Shown piece by piece: positions 35,931 to 45,351 of a stretch of 64,000 nt of DNA (positions within the stretch are counted from its first letter, which is position 1; each line of letters begins with the position of its first letter). The DNA is from Mesorhizobium sp. AR10. Lineage in GTDB: Bacteria; Pseudomonadota; Alphaproteobacteria; Rhizobiales; Rhizobiaceae. Location: contig NZ_CP080524.1 of the NCBI RefSeq assembly GCF_024746795.1, positions 124,001 to 188,000 of the forward strand, given 5' to 3'. The notes beneath the pieces are model-generated. The model did not search any database and was not told where the DNA came from. It saw only the letters and a program-made list of their open reading frames with translations. The translations under genes were made by a program, and so were the position numbers.

Positions 35931-36991
35931 CGCGCCATCTTAACATCGGTATGCCATTCGACGATTGGCCCGCGCGGGACCGACAGCTCTTTGCGCGTGC
36001 ATTCGAAAATGTCGACATCTTCGAGAGGGGGCCAGCCCTGGCCCCCTCAACCAAATACGGTCGGAAATCAGACTACGGCCGGTGGCTTGGCTTCCTGTTC
36101 CAAGCATTTCCGGAAGCTCTTGAACAAGCGCCTCAGGAGCGCGTCGATCAAAGCCGGGTCGAGGACTACGTCGCGTATCTGCGCCAAAACTGCCGCGACA
36201 CGACAGTGGCTCACTGCCTGGGGCGATTGTTCTATACGGTCCGAGCGATGTGCCCCGATCATGACTTCCAGTGGCTCTACCGCACGATGAGGCGGATTGC
36301 CGTAAAAGCTGAACCGATCAAGCACCCTCAGGTCGTGAGTTCGGATCTCTATCCCATTGGCTTTCGGCTGATGGATCGTGCCATGGTCAAGGCCAATGCT
36401 CTGGGGCGCCTGACGAAGAGTAGCGCTATGGCTTACCGCGACGGTCTGCTGATTGCCACACTGGTTGAAGCTCCAATGCGCAGGGGGCCTTTCTCCCGCC
36501 TGACTATCGACGACCATATCGTTCGGGTGGGCGCGCAATGGTGCCTGGCCGTGCCGGCGGAACTGACCAAAACCAGGTCGGCACAAGAGTACCAGCTGTC
36601 TGAGCGCCTGTCGGCCTACGTCGACACCTACCTCGGGCGCATCCGCTTGGCGTTTCCGGGTGCGGACACGCACAATGGACTGTGGCCGTACGAGGGGCGA
36701 CCAATGACTGACAAGATGATCAGGAGGCGCATCATCAAGTGGACACGGCTCAGTCTGGGCTTTGCCGTCAGTCCTCATCGATTTCGGAACGCAGCAGCAA
36801 CGTTGATATCGATCGCTGATCCCGAAAACATCCGCGTAGCCAAAGATCTCCTGGGACATCGGTCATTCAGCATGACCGAAAAGCACTATATCGACGGGGC
36901 CCAGGCTCGCATCGCGGGCCGGGAGCTGGCGGCCGTGCTCACGGCGCGCGCCGGCCCTAGTCCGCGCTCCGAAGAAAACTTCCCCGCCTGA
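35927..36991 (+). CDS. Tyrosine recombinase, second of a coupled pair
   Basis: 354 residues, the usual integrase length. N-terminal SAM-like arm-binding domain (about 35-120), then catalytic residues: Arg in APMRRGPFSRLTIDDH, Lys in LTKTRSAQEY, SPHRFRNAAATLI, LLGHRSFSMTEKHY with the nucleophilic Tyr. The ATG overlaps the first recombinase's stop by four bases. Paired recombinases often act together on one element, with different strand preference, but the element's ends could not be located. Confidence 0.93.
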   Translation: MTRHLNIGMPFDDWPARDRQLFARAFENVDIFERGPALAPSTKYGRKSDYGRWLGFLFQAFPEALEQAPQERVDQSRVEDYVAYLRQNCRDTTVAHCLGRLFYTVRAMCPDHDFQWLYRTMRRIAVKAEPIKHPQVVSSDLYPIGFRLMDRAMVKANALGRLTKSSAMAYRDGLLIATLVEAPMRRGPFSRLTIDDHIVRVGAQWCLAVPAELTKTRSAQEYQLSERLSAYVDTYLGRIRLAFPGADTHNGLWPYEGRPMTDKMIRRRIIKWTRLSLGFAVSPHRFRNAAATLISIADPENIRVAKDLLGHRSFSMTEKHYIDGAQARIAGRELAAVLTARAGPSPRSEENFPA

Positions 36992-37087
36992 TTAGCTGCG
37001 GCCCTTACCAGCGGTAACTAAAAATCATCGTTCCATCGCCCGGCCCGAGCCCGGCGATGGAGAAAAATATCGACGAGCGGAATCCAA

Positions 37088-37519
37088 ATGACGAGTGTTT
37101 TGTCCTGGAAACGAAATCGACCAAGACTGAAGGGAGCAATCGTTTTGGCGCGACGCCCAGACGAGAACGGCCTGGTCGGTCTTATCGAAACCAGCCTCTT
37201 CATGAATTGGTCGCCAACGCGCGTTCGCTTTTGGTGGACGGACATCATCAGCGACACCGCGCTTGGCCTCACGTTCGATGTCGATGGCATGAAAGATGCC
37301 GAGGCACATGCCAAGCATTGCCGGCGACAACATCCGAACTGGGAGATCACAGTTTGGGATGCGCATGATGAAAACCTACCAATCTCGATCGATTGGAATG
37401 CATGGGTCGCGGCGGATGACAAATACGGCCATCGGAACCCGCCATTTGCGATGAAGGAGTGGCCCGGCGATTCGTTGGCCGTGACAACTATCGAGCCGGA
37501 TACCAACCTCGCCAGGTGA
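37088..37519 (+). CDS. Hypothetical protein after the recombinase pair
   Basis: 143 residues, hydrophilic, with Trp-rich acidic stretches (NWEITVWDAHDEN, SIDWNAWVAADDKYG). No recognisable domain. The plus-strand codon pattern looks coding, while a longer antisense frame does not. It follows the recombinases by 96 bases and could be a third protein of the same element, as TnpC is in Tn554, but this is unsupported. Start codon uncertain; ribosome site weak. Confidence 0.5.
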   Translation: MTSVLSWKRNRPRLKGAIVLARRPDENGLVGLIETSLFMNWSPTRVRFWWTDIISDTALGLTFDVDGMKDAEAHAKHCRRQHPNWEITVWDAHDENLPISIDWNAWVAADDKYGHRNPPFAMKEWPGDSLAVTTIEPDTNLAR

Positions 37520-37713
37520 CTCAGGATCGATAGCTAACTCTGCCAAGGCCATTTGTGTTCGTCTCAGTTGGGAATGATCACCGCGCTGAGGCGGCAATCT
37601 GATTGTGCCAACTGCTAGTAATTTCTGGACCGCAGAAACCGCAGCGGGCGACGCGGACTATTAGGACTGCACTGGCTGGCCGACCTTCCTAAGCAGCTCA
37701 CCCAACAGCGGCT

Positions 37714-37750
37714 TTGCGCCTCATTTCGGTCGTTGAGATGCACGTTGTGG
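37714..37750 (+). repeat. Dispersed intergenic repeat, copy F (diverged)
   Basis: Reads GCTTTGCGCCTCATTTCGG then TCGTTGAG, a diverged match to the core of the repeat family (GCAATGCGCCTCATGTCGG). It lies between the hypothetical protein and the LysR gene. Confidence 0.5.
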
Positions 37751-37803
37751 CGTCTTCAAGGCGGTCGTTGAGACGCGTTACAGACGACCATGTGTGCAAC
37801 ACC

Positions 37804-38697
37804 CTACCCCCCAAGCACTTTCTTTAATAACGGCAGCTCTTCCACGACGAAATCGATGAATGCCGATATGCGTGGTGCTGTCCTATGATCGGGGTGGCAC
37901 AGCAGGTACCAGGCGCGAGTGAGCTCCCCCACCAGCGGCAACACCTGAAGGAGTTCCTCTTCGGCGTCGCCGATTGGGATCGGCAGGGGTGCTACGCCGA
38001 GACCAGACTTGATCGCCGCGACCACACCGAGAACACTATTGTTACGGGCGACGATGCGAGCACCGGGAACAGCTTTGGCGAGCCATTGCGTTGCCCGATG
38101 GTTTTCCATTATGCCATCGAAGCCAATGAGGTCGTGGCCGCTGAGCTCCTGGAGCGACCGAGGCTGTCCCCGGCGTGCAACATAGTCCCGACTGGCGTAA
38201 ACAGCCCAGGTGGAGTCAGCTATCTTGCGACCGACCAGTCGCTCGTCGTTCGGCTCACCTGACCGGAAAGCCACATCCGCTTCGCCCTTGGCAAGATCGA
38301 CGTAGCGATCGCTAGTGACGAATTCGATCTTGAGCGCGGGATAGCGCTGGTGGAAGCGATCGATGAATCCCGAGGAAAAGATCCGGGAAAGAACAGGTTC
38401 CGGACAGGTGAGCCGCACCGTTCCGGTAAGCTCATTTTTGAGGCTTAGGATACCCCTCTCCAGCTTCGAGACACTCCCCGCCACCTCCACAAACAACGGA
38501 AGCAGTTGCTCGCCGACCTCCGTGAGCCGGTAGCCGGTCGGGTGCCGATGCACCAGGCGCAGCCCGATCCGCCGCTCAAGCTCAGCCAGCCGGCGATGCA
38601 CCGTCGACTGATTAACCGCCAGCTCCCGCGCCGCAGCGTTTGTCGAACCCTGCCTTGCCACGGCCAGCAGGTGCTTGAGGTCGTTCCAGTCGAACAT
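37804..38697 (-). CDS. LysR-family transcriptional regulator
   Basis: 297 residues from the ATG at 38697, which starts the typical DWNDLKHLLAVARQGS; an upstream in-frame extension looks non-coding. Helix-turn-helix about residues 15-60 (STNAAARELAVNQSTVHRRL), then the LysR effector domain (VRLTCPEPVLSRIF, ADVAFRSGEPNDERL). It is divergent from a cupin gene with 103 bases between them, the usual arrangement for a LysR protein and its target, so the cupin is the probable target. Confidence 0.92.
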   Translation of the reverse strand: MFDWNDLKHLLAVARQGSTNAAARELAVNQSTVHRRLAELERRIGLRLVHRHPTGYRLTEVGEQLLPLFVEVAGSVSKLERGILSLKNELTGTVRLTCPEPVLSRIFSSGFIDRFHQRYPALKIEFVTSDRYVDLAKGEADVAFRSGEPNDERLVGRKIADSTWAVYASRDYVARRGQPRSLQELSGHDLIGFDGIMENHRATQWLAKAVPGARIVARNNSVLGVVAAIKSGLGVAPLPIPIGDAEEELLQVLPLVGELTRAWYLLCHPDHRTAPRISAFIDFVVEELPLLKKVLGG

Positions 38698-38800
38698 TGC
38701 GTAGTTATGCAATTTTGCGTGCGGCTTCCGCAACCTTGCTGCTCCCGCGACAGCAAACGCTCCGTTACCTAATATGTTGCTCACAACTGAGGAGGAGAAA

Positions 38801-39214
38801 ATGGAAAAGGCAACGGTTGAAATGATGATTGCGGCGCTTGATGTTGGGGTGACTCGCTCCGCGAGGGATCACGGCATGGCCAAGCTGACGCCGCTTCACC
38901 GCGAAGTCCTCGACACCCTGCCCCAGGGCAACCGGCAAGAAGTGCGCGTGTTACACGCCGTGCTGCAGCCGGGCGATGTCACGCCCCATCATTCACACCG
39001 CTTTCCAGTAACGGTGTATGTGACGGAAGGGGTATTCACCTTGCGGTTAGAGGGGCGCGATCCCGTATTAATTCGGCCCGGAGAAGTGTTTGTCGAACCG
39101 CCGCGCGTCAACATGACTGGGAGCAACGACGGAGCGGTCCCAACAACCACAATCCTCTTCTACGTCTGCGATCCCGACACACCTTTCGCCGACCCGACGC
39201 CAACTGACGTTTAG
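38801..39214 (+). CDS. Cupin-domain protein
   Basis: 137 residues from the ATG at 38801, preceded by GAGGAG. One cupin barrel: PGDVTPHHSHRFPVTVYVTEG with metal-ligand histidines, and RPGEVFVEPPRVNM for the second motif. Small cupins of this type bind a metal and may be dioxygenases, isomerases or sensors. Divergent from a LysR gene. Confidence 0.88.
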   Translation: MEKATVEMMIAALDVGVTRSARDHGMAKLTPLHREVLDTLPQGNRQEVRVLHAVLQPGDVTPHHSHRFPVTVYVTEGVFTLRLEGRDPVLIRPGEVFVEPPRVNMTGSNDGAVPTTTILFYVCDPDTPFADPTPTDV

Positions 39215-39328
39215 ATGCAGTTTGGTATCCGTAATGCAAGCGCCGCAATTGGCCTGTCCGAGGCATTGGTTTGAACGTCGGCTATCCGCTTCGCGTACTC
39301 CAGAAGCTGTTAGTCCGCCTTAGGCCTC

Positions 39329-39369
39329 AATGCGGCCGGACCGCAATGCGCCTCATGTCGGTCGTTCAG
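39329..39369 (+). repeat. Dispersed intergenic repeat, copy A
   Basis: Contains the core GCAATGCGCCTCATGTCGG preceded by TGCGGCCGGACC and followed by TCGTTCAG. It is the clearest copy along with 40677 and 56221. The surrounding 39215-39597 gap holds no gene. Confidence 0.75.
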
Positions 39370-39597
39370 GATTCGAAGACGCCTTGCCGAAGCTGCTGTC
39401 GGTTTATGTGGCCATCATCGGCCGCACTTGTTGCGTCGGTGAAGTTGCGGATATTAGGGGCGGGTTGCCGTAGTCGGGACATCGCGGACGCCTATATCCG
39501 CTAGCGAATTCGTGATCGGATCGAGGCCCAAACCGTCTTCCGCACTCATGGTAATCCGATACGGTCGTTTCCTTACTGATCTCAAGGGAAGGCCCGT

Positions 39598-40485
39598 ATG
39601 AAAATCTTCAATTCCGCGGCAAAGTTGGCGGCCATGGTCGCCTTGATTCTGGCCCATCAAGGGCTCGCAATGGCGCAGATGCCGGCGCAGCAGCCGGAGG
39701 CGAAGTCATTCAAGCTTGGCGAGTTTGATATTGTCGCCCTGCACGACGCCCAGTTCGTCAAACCCAACGATGGCAAGACGTTCGGGATTGATCATAGTCC
39801 GGCTGAAGTCGCCGAGATACTCAAGGCAGCTGCGGCTCCGACTGAAATCATTACGCTGAGCGTCGACGCCTTGCTTGTGAAGTCAAAGAAGCATGTCATC
39901 CTTATCGATACCGGCGTTGGTGGCGCGCTTCAGGAGAGCCTGGCGAAGGCTGGGGTGAAACCAGCCGAGGTCGATGAAATCCTTATAACCCACTCTCATC
40001 CCGATCATATCGGAGGGCTGGTCAAGAACGGCAAACTGGCTTTTCTCAATGCCACGATACGGATGTCGGACGTGGAATGGGATTTTGCCAAGTCCAACAC
40101 GGGGGTGGCTGACATTGTCGAGGTGATCGCGGACCACGTGAAGCCGTTCAAGGCCGGCGCCCAGGTCGCGCCTGGCATTACCTCAGTAGCGCTTAAGGGT
40201 CATACCCCAGGCCATGTCGGCTATCAGATCAAATCCGGAAAAGAACGGCTCTTCGATATTGGCGATACCGTGCACAGCTCAATCATTTCGCTCGTCAAGC
40301 CGGACTGGGCCGTGTCCTTCGATGGCGACAAGTCGGAAGCGGAAGCGAACAGGGCCAAGACACTTGCCATGCTCGCCAAGGATCACGAGTTGATCTTCGC
40401 GCCGCACTTTCCATTTCCGGGCATCGGGCACATCGAGAAAGACGGCGATCACTTCAAATGGGCGCCAAGCGACAAGCCCAAGTAG
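39598..40485 (+). CDS. Secreted metallo-beta-lactamase-fold hydrolase
   Basis: 295 residues with a signal peptide ending about GLAMAQ. Metal-ligand motif THSHPDHIGG (about 130), the later HTPGHVGY, the Asp in FDIGDTVHSS and the final His in FAPHFPFPG complete the MBL zinc site. The fold serves lactonases, glyoxalase II-like and other hydrolases; the periplasmic location and lactonase-like order fit quorum-signal lactonases or broader esterases, but the substrate is not evident. Confidence 0.9.
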   Translation: MKIFNSAAKLAAMVALILAHQGLAMAQMPAQQPEAKSFKLGEFDIVALHDAQFVKPNDGKTFGIDHSPAEVAEILKAAAAPTEIITLSVDALLVKSKKHVILIDTGVGGALQESLAKAGVKPAEVDEILITHSHPDHIGGLVKNGKLAFLNATIRMSDVEWDFAKSNTGVADIVEVIADHVKPFKAGAQVAPGITSVALKGHTPGHVGYQIKSGKERLFDIGDTVHSSIISLVKPDWAVSFDGDKSEAEANRAKTLAMLAKDHELIFAPHFPFPGIGHIEKDGDHFKWAPSDKPK

Positions 40486-40676
40486 GGATGGCATCAGATC
40501 GCCATAACCATAGCCCCTCGAGGACTTCGCCACCGGCCATGATCGAACCGTTCAGGGGCACCTTTGTTGGCTATCGACGCTAGGTGATAGTGCCGTCGGT
40601 TTCGCCTCAACGGTGGTTGCAAAGTCGGCTTTGCTCGCCATTCATCCCGAACGCGCAAGTGCCGCTTTCGACCAGG

Positions 40677-40750
40677 GCTGCCGGACCGCAATGCGCCTCA
40701 TGTCGGCCATTGAGACCGGCCTTGCCGCTGCCCAAAGGCAGACGCTACAC
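40677..40750 (+). repeat. Dispersed intergenic repeat, copy B
   Basis: Carries the core GCAATGCGCCTCATGTCGG after GCTGCCGGACC, then CCATTGAG and a tail AAAGGCAGACGCT similar to the GAAAGCAGAC tail of copy C. It lies in the 40486-40817 gap, which holds no gene. Confidence 0.75.
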
Positions 40751-40817
40751 TTCGGGGTTCATGAACTGAGATCCTTCTCGCCGATTGCTGCAATCGGCTA
40801 GGCAGGGCTTTCTTTCC

Positions 40818-41975
40818 TCAGAACACCGTCGCCGTCGGCAGCCCCAGCGCCACGGCACCGGCGTAGCGAGCTTGAGGTCCAGCCTGCGGCGGATGGAAGC
40901 GCGCGCCCTGGATGTCGCGGAAGCGGCGTTCCAGCCCGGTCTTCCGGTAGAACGACGCGCCGCCCGCCAGTTCCATCGCGAGTTCGACGGCGTTGATCGC
41001 ATGCCGCGCGACAAGGGTGCGGCCGATCATGACTTCGTTGACGGCTTCGGCGGAGGGCGCGTTGCGCGCGACGATGTCGAGCATCCAGCGGTGCGCCATC
41101 TGTGCGGCGCGCAGTTCGGTGTCCATGCGGCCGGCGAGCGAAAGATCGGGTTCGGTTTTGCTCTTGGCCATCCGGACCGCGATATCGCGGGCGCTTTCCG
41201 CAACACCGAGATAGACGGCATAGACCAGTGGGAAAGCGATCGTGGCGATCGTCTGGAACACCGGATGCCACTCACCCGCCTTGCGCGAGAACGCGACATT
41301 AGCGTTGGGGATGAACAGGTTCTCGATCACGACGTCGTTCGAGGCCGTGCCGCGCATGCCGAGCGTCCGCCAATTGTCCTCGATGCGCACCTCGTCGGCC
41401 TTCATCGGCACACCGAAATGAATGACGGACCGGCCGCCGTCTTCCGCCTCGTGGATCGCGCCGGTCATTAGTATGTTTCCGGCTTCGGCGCCAGAGGTGA
41501 ATACCTTGCGCGCCGTGATGCGGTAGCCGCTTTCGACCTTCTCGGCCTTGCCCGAGCCGCCGATCCAGTCTGAGCCTCCGGACGACAGCAGCACAATCCG
41601 TTCGGCGGCGACCCTTCTCAGGAGAGGCTCCGTGGCCACCTTCTGATGACGCCGGCGCCAGGCGGGAATCGCCACCTGATGCGTGTGCATGGAAAAGGCG
41701 AGCGCAGTCGAGCCACAAGCGCGTGCGAGCACGCGCAGCATCTCGGCGAGCTCCGGCACTTCGGCACCGCCTCCACCCAGTTCGCGCGGAACGCCTGCCT
41801 CCACGAGGCCAGCCTCTTTCAACAGCGCATAGTTCTCGCCGACGAAGCAGTCGTTCTGATCAATCTCAGCCGCGCGCTCGGCGAGCTTCGGCGCGAGCTG
41901 ATGGGCGATGTCCACGATACTGCTGGCACGATACTTGTCGATGATCGGGTAATTTTTCAAAACGTCGTTCGGCAT
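40818..41975 (-). CDS. Acyl-CoA dehydrogenase-family flavoprotein
   Basis: 385 residues from the ATG at 41975 with GGAGGA six bases upstream. Acyl-CoA dehydrogenase fold: an N-terminal helical part (LLKEAGLVEAGVPRELGGGGAE), the beta domain (ITARKVFTSGAEAG, WRTLGMRGTASNDVVIENLF) and a C-terminal four-helix part ending FRDIQGARFHPPQ. It lacks an obvious catalytic Glu of true acyl-CoA dehydrogenases, and matches the branch that includes monooxygenase-like flavoproteins (DszC/HpaB-like). Divergent from an HxlR regulator remnant that presumably controlled it. Confidence 0.88.
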   Translation of the reverse strand: MPNDVLKNYPIIDKYRASSIVDIAHQLAPKLAERAAEIDQNDCFVGENYALLKEAGLVEAGVPRELGGGGAEVPELAEMLRVLARACGSTALAFSMHTHQVAIPAWRRRHQKVATEPLLRRVAAERIVLLSSGGSDWIGGSGKAEKVESGYRITARKVFTSGAEAGNILMTGAIHEAEDGGRSVIHFGVPMKADEVRIEDNWRTLGMRGTASNDVVIENLFIPNANVAFSRKAGEWHPVFQTIATIAFPLVYAVYLGVAESARDIAVRMAKSKTEPDLSLAGRMDTELRAAQMAHRWMLDIVARNAPSAEAVNEVMIGRTLVARHAINAVELAMELAGGASFYRKTGLERRFRDIQGARFHPPQAGPQARYAGAVALGLPTATVF

Positions 41976-42033
41976 GGCGTCCTCCATTTCTTGGAGCCTC
42001 AAGCATCGCCGCTTAGGCCGCCCGCTTCCAGTT

Positions 42034-42060
42034 CAGAAACTGTATCACCGGCATTTTCTG
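42034..42060. promoter_or_regulatory. Inverted repeat between flavoprotein and HxlR gene
   Basis: CAGAAA and TTTCTG arms separated by 15 bases in the 135-base divergent region. The spacing suits a dimeric winged-helix regulator, and the adjacent HxlR gene is the obvious candidate. Confidence 0.35.
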
Positions 42061-42110
42061 TTGGGCGCCGGTCTGGTAGTATCCATCCATCGACAACGAC
42101 GGGGCTCCCG

Positions 42111-42805
42111 ATGGACCAGCGCGGCGGCTACGGCCAGTTCTGCCCGGTTTCGATGGCGTCGGAGATCCTCTGCAGCCGCGCTGGACGACCTTGGTCCTGC
42201 GCGAGCTGCTTTGCGGCAGCACGCGCTTCAACGATCTGAGGCGTGGCGTGCCGAAGATGTCGCCGACGCTGCTGTCGAAGCGGCTCAAGGAATTGCAGAG
42301 CGCCGGGGTCATCACCGTAACACGCAAGGCCAAAGGCGCGGTCGAGTATCAGCTGTCGGAGGCGGGCGAGGAGTTGCGGCCCTTGATTATGGGACTCGGC
42401 AACTGGGCGCAGCGCTGGATGGAATCGCGCTTGTCGCTGCGCAATTTGGACCCGTCGCTGCTCATGTGGGACATGCGCCGGAGCCTCGACGTCAAGCTGT
42501 TGCCCGACCGGCGATGCACGATACAGTTTCTGTATTCCGAGCTTCCGGGAGCGCAAAACAGCTGGTGGCTTGTGGTGGACGGCGGCGCGGTCGACCTCTG
42601 CAATTTCAATCCCGGTTACGAACTCGACCTTCTCGTGAGAAGCTCATTGCTGTCGATGACGGCGATCTGGATGGGGCTGACGACGGTCAAGAAGGAGTCC
42701 GACGGCGGTCAGCTGCAAATCGAGGGTGACCCCGCCCTTGCTCATTCGATGCAGCAATGGCTGGGGCTAAGCGCCTTTGCACACCAACCGCGACGGGCGC
42801 AGTAG
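42111..42805 (+). pseudogene. HxlR-family regulator, disrupted by a 2-base insertion
   Basis: Starts MDQRGGYGQFCPVSMASEILCSR, then reads WTTLVLRELLCGSTRFNDL in another frame. The join at about 42174-42182 reads CGCGCTGG where CGCTGG is expected, i.e. an extra GC dinucleotide. After it the winged helix (RRGVPKMSPTLLSKRLKEL) and an SCP2-like C-terminal domain (RRCTIQFLYSELPGAQ, DLCNFNPGYELDL) are intact to the stop. It is divergent from the acyl-CoA dehydrogenase-like flavoprotein. Slippage in the GC run or a sequencing error could reverse it. Confidence 0.75.
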
Positions 42806-43023
42806 ACTATTGGCAAGTGCACGACGAAGCATTGCCTTTTGCAGCTTCAGTACGAGTTCGGCGACTTTGCCCTGTCTCGTCAGTATGACTCGTTTAGCTT
42901 TGGGTTTCGCTAGCGTGTGCCATTGACATTGTTGATCAACGCAGACCAGCAGGTATCCGGTTGATCGCCAAGAGCTCAGAGCGTTGAGCAGCAATTCAAC
43001 ATTGCATTCTATGCCACGTTTGG

Positions 43024-43095
43024 GTCCGCTATGCGCCCATGTCGGTCATCCCGGCCGACTTGACTGCTTACTAAAAGCGGACATTGCTGGTGCCG
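43024..43095 (+). repeat. Dispersed intergenic repeat, copy E (diverged)
   Basis: Reads GTCCGCTATGCGCCCATGTC then GGTCATC, followed by AAAAGCGGACATTGCTGG, which matches the tail of copies C and D (AAGCAGACATT). The 42806-43152 gap holds no clear gene otherwise. Confidence 0.6.
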
Positions 43096-43152
43096 ACGCT
43101 GAGCTCGCGGTTGCTATTATGCTCCCTCATCGCCTAAGCCGAGGAACTGCTC

Positions 43153-43431
43153 ATGATCGAGAGTATCCACGGAGAAAGGACCGTTTCTGAACTGGGGGAT
43201 CGGGTGACCGAACTCATCGAGCAACAGACGGCCATCTCGGAAGTGCTGCACGCGATTGCGAGCTCGCCGCACGACTTGCGGCCCATCTTCGACGCCATCC
43301 TCGACAGCGCCACACGTCTCTCCGAAGAAAGCGGCCTTTGTCGCGTGGCGATACGAGGGGACCCCTTTTGGTTAGTCAGGCGGTATCATCTCCAGTGCTC
43401 GCGGAAAACGGGAGCCATCGGAGTCGAATAG
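43153..43431 (+). pseudogene. GAF-domain protein fragment
   Basis: 92 codons. The first 60 residues (TELIEQQTAISEVLHAIASS, HDLRPIFDAILDSATRL) match the coiled linker and start of the GAF domain of rhizobial GAF-containing adenylate cyclases and kinases; after RLSEESG the resemblance is lost and the frame stops. Short matches to typical sequences end there, and 43432-43696 holds only stop-ridden sequence. It is a decayed remnant. Confidence 0.65.
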
Positions 43432-43696
43432 CCACAAGCAGGTTGCCCACCCACATCCCCGACTTCGCAGTAGTTGAAGGCGGCATAGGCATAGGCGGCC
43501 GATCATCTCGGCACTTCGTTGAAGCTGCCGCCCTCGCTCGAGCCGTCGCGCGTTGACATCGAACGCCGGCTGCCGCACATCCGCCTGCCCGGTGGCGATG
43601 GATGAGTACGTCGCGAATTAGGGCACTATCGTGTTCCATATCCACACCATCGCGGAGAAGTTGATCGTCGATGCGCGTCCTAGCCGCCAGCAGCCG

Positions 43697-45112
43697 TCAC
43701 CCGCTGAGAAAGCCGAGCTTCGCTAGGCCGACCCGGATCTCCGGACAGCTCATGAATAGCCGCCACAGGAGCCCACTCCGGTAATTCTCGATCATGATGA
43801 CGATCGGCCCTTGGTCGATGGCGAGATAGGAGTCCGCGTACCAATCCATCGCCGGGCTGAATGCGTCCCTGAAGCCGTACTCGCCCCAGAGCCGGTCGCC
43901 GCGTGAAGCGAAGTGGCGCAGCGCGCGCTTGCACTCCGCCGGGGCGTAGGGGAAGGAGCCGAGGGCACCTGTGGGAGCAATCACGCCATGGTCCCGGTCG
44001 GGAGCGTGCGCAACGTAGCCGTGGACACTGTCGCTCGCGGTCAGACCCCAACACTCGGCACTATAGCCGTCGAATTTCTCGGGATTGCGGATACAGTGCG
44101 CCTGGTTGATGCGGGTATAGGCGACGTTCTGCCGCCAATAGTCGGCGTAGCAGTCGCGAAGCCGCCTGGGGTCGAGCCCGAGGAATGAATAGTGCGCGAA
44201 GAAGAGGGGGCCGCCATGATCGGGTCCAAGGGGGAGTGGTATGCCATGGAAGCTCCGCCCGTTAACGAAGGCTTGGCCGGTTGCCCAGCCCCGATGATAG
44301 ACACTCGGCTCGATCGGGTGGCGTGAGGCGGAAGCGGCGAGGACGAATGCGATCAGGCATTCGTTCCAGCCGTGGATCGGGTGATCCATTGCCCATGCGT
44401 GCTCGGGGCTCCAATGCCAAAAGAGCGAGTCAGAGCCGCGGGTGAACCAGTCCCATTCGACATCCCGCCAAAGCGTATCGATGAGGCTGCGAAAGATGCG
44501 CTCCCTGGCTTCCGGGCCTCCAAAATACTGCCGCGCCGAAAGCAGCCCCACCATCAAATATGCCGTCTCGACGATGTCGCCGCCGTCGTCGCATTGACTA
44601 AACGGAATGGTTCGGCCCCTGTCGCCATCCATCCAGTGAGGAAAGGCACCGTGATGGCGCTCGGCCTCGCCGAGAAAGCACACCATCGTTATCAGGCGAT
44701 CAAGAGCAGCTTGGCGCCCGATCCACCCGCGCTCGACACCCGCAAGGATCGCCATGATACCGAAGCCGGAACCGCCGGTCGTGACGATATGCGGTGTCGC
44801 GTTGCTCCGCTCCCGCGCAAGGCCGCTCGTCGGATGACCAAAATCCCAAAAATATCGGAGCGTTTGTCGCTGAACGGTGTCGAGGATCTCTTCCAAAGAC
44901 GCGTCAGAGCGAGGGGTGCCGTGGCTGATGGAAATTCTGAGCGGCGCTTCGATCGCGACTGAGGCGACGTGGGCGACGCCAAGACCGTGCGACTTCGCTC
45001 CGTGGCTGGGAGGCTGCCAATCGCTCTCAACTTTGAGCGCGTGCGACGCCGTGTTTTCGAGATCGATTCGAGACGAGAAATCTGCAGCCGCGCCGTATGG
45101 CCTGTCCATGTC
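43697..45112 (-). CDS. GH144-like beta-1,2-glucanase/glucoamylase family protein
   Basis: 471 residues from the ATG at 45112 with GAGG eight bases upstream. An (alpha/alpha)6 glycoside hydrolase: YFWDFGHPTSGLARERS, GGSGFGIMAILAGVERGWI, DGGDIVETAYLMVGLL, HGWNECLIAFVL and the ending MDWYADSYLAIDQGPIVIMI, the signature of GH144 and of the C-terminal domain of cyclic beta-1,2-glucan synthase. Rhizobia make cyclic beta-1,2-glucans, so cleavage of such glucans is a fair inference. No classical signal peptide is evident. Confidence 0.88.
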   Translation of the reverse strand, partial: DMDRPYGAAADFSSRIDLENTASHALKVESDWQPPSHGAKSHGLGVAHVASVAIEAPLRISISHGTPRSDASLEEILDTVQRQTLRYFWDFGHPTSGLARERSNATPHIVTTGGSGFGIMAILAGVERGWIGRQAALDRLITMVCFLGEAERHHGAFPHWMDGDRGRTIPFSQCDDGGDIVETAYLMVGLLSARQYFGGPEARERIFRSLIDTLWRDVEWDWFTRGSDSLFWHWSPEHAWAMDHPIHGWNECLIAFVLAASASRHPIEPSVYHRGWATGQAFVNGRSFHGIPLPLGPDHGGPLFFAHYSFLGLDPRRLRDCYADYWRQNVAYTRINQAHCIRNPEKFDGYSAECWGLTASDSVHGYVAHAPDRDHGVIAPTGALGSFPYAPAECKRALRHFASRGDRLWGEYGFRDAFSPAMDWYADSYLAIDQGPIVIMIENYRSGLLWRLFMSCPEIRVGLAKLGFLSG

Positions 45113-45351
45113 GAACCCTCGACAAACATTCCGCACCAGCCGGGACGAATTTCATGTGCCGGCTCCCAAGGAGAGACGAAACACGGTGTTGGCCGCGGTG
45201 ATGTGTGCAGTTTGATTGTTTGGAACGCCGCGATCTATTGGACGCGGGTGTCGCGCAATAGCGTCATGGTTTCACTGAGCTGAACTTTGGATTACATGCG
45301 GACGGTAGATCGAATGCCGGTAGGAACCACCACTGCCTGTGCGGCTTCGCC

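Noticed and set aside
34194..36991. Identity as a RIT (three-recombinase) element or Tn554
   Set aside because: Only two recombinases are present, and their order and lengths do not match either family; kept as an open question.
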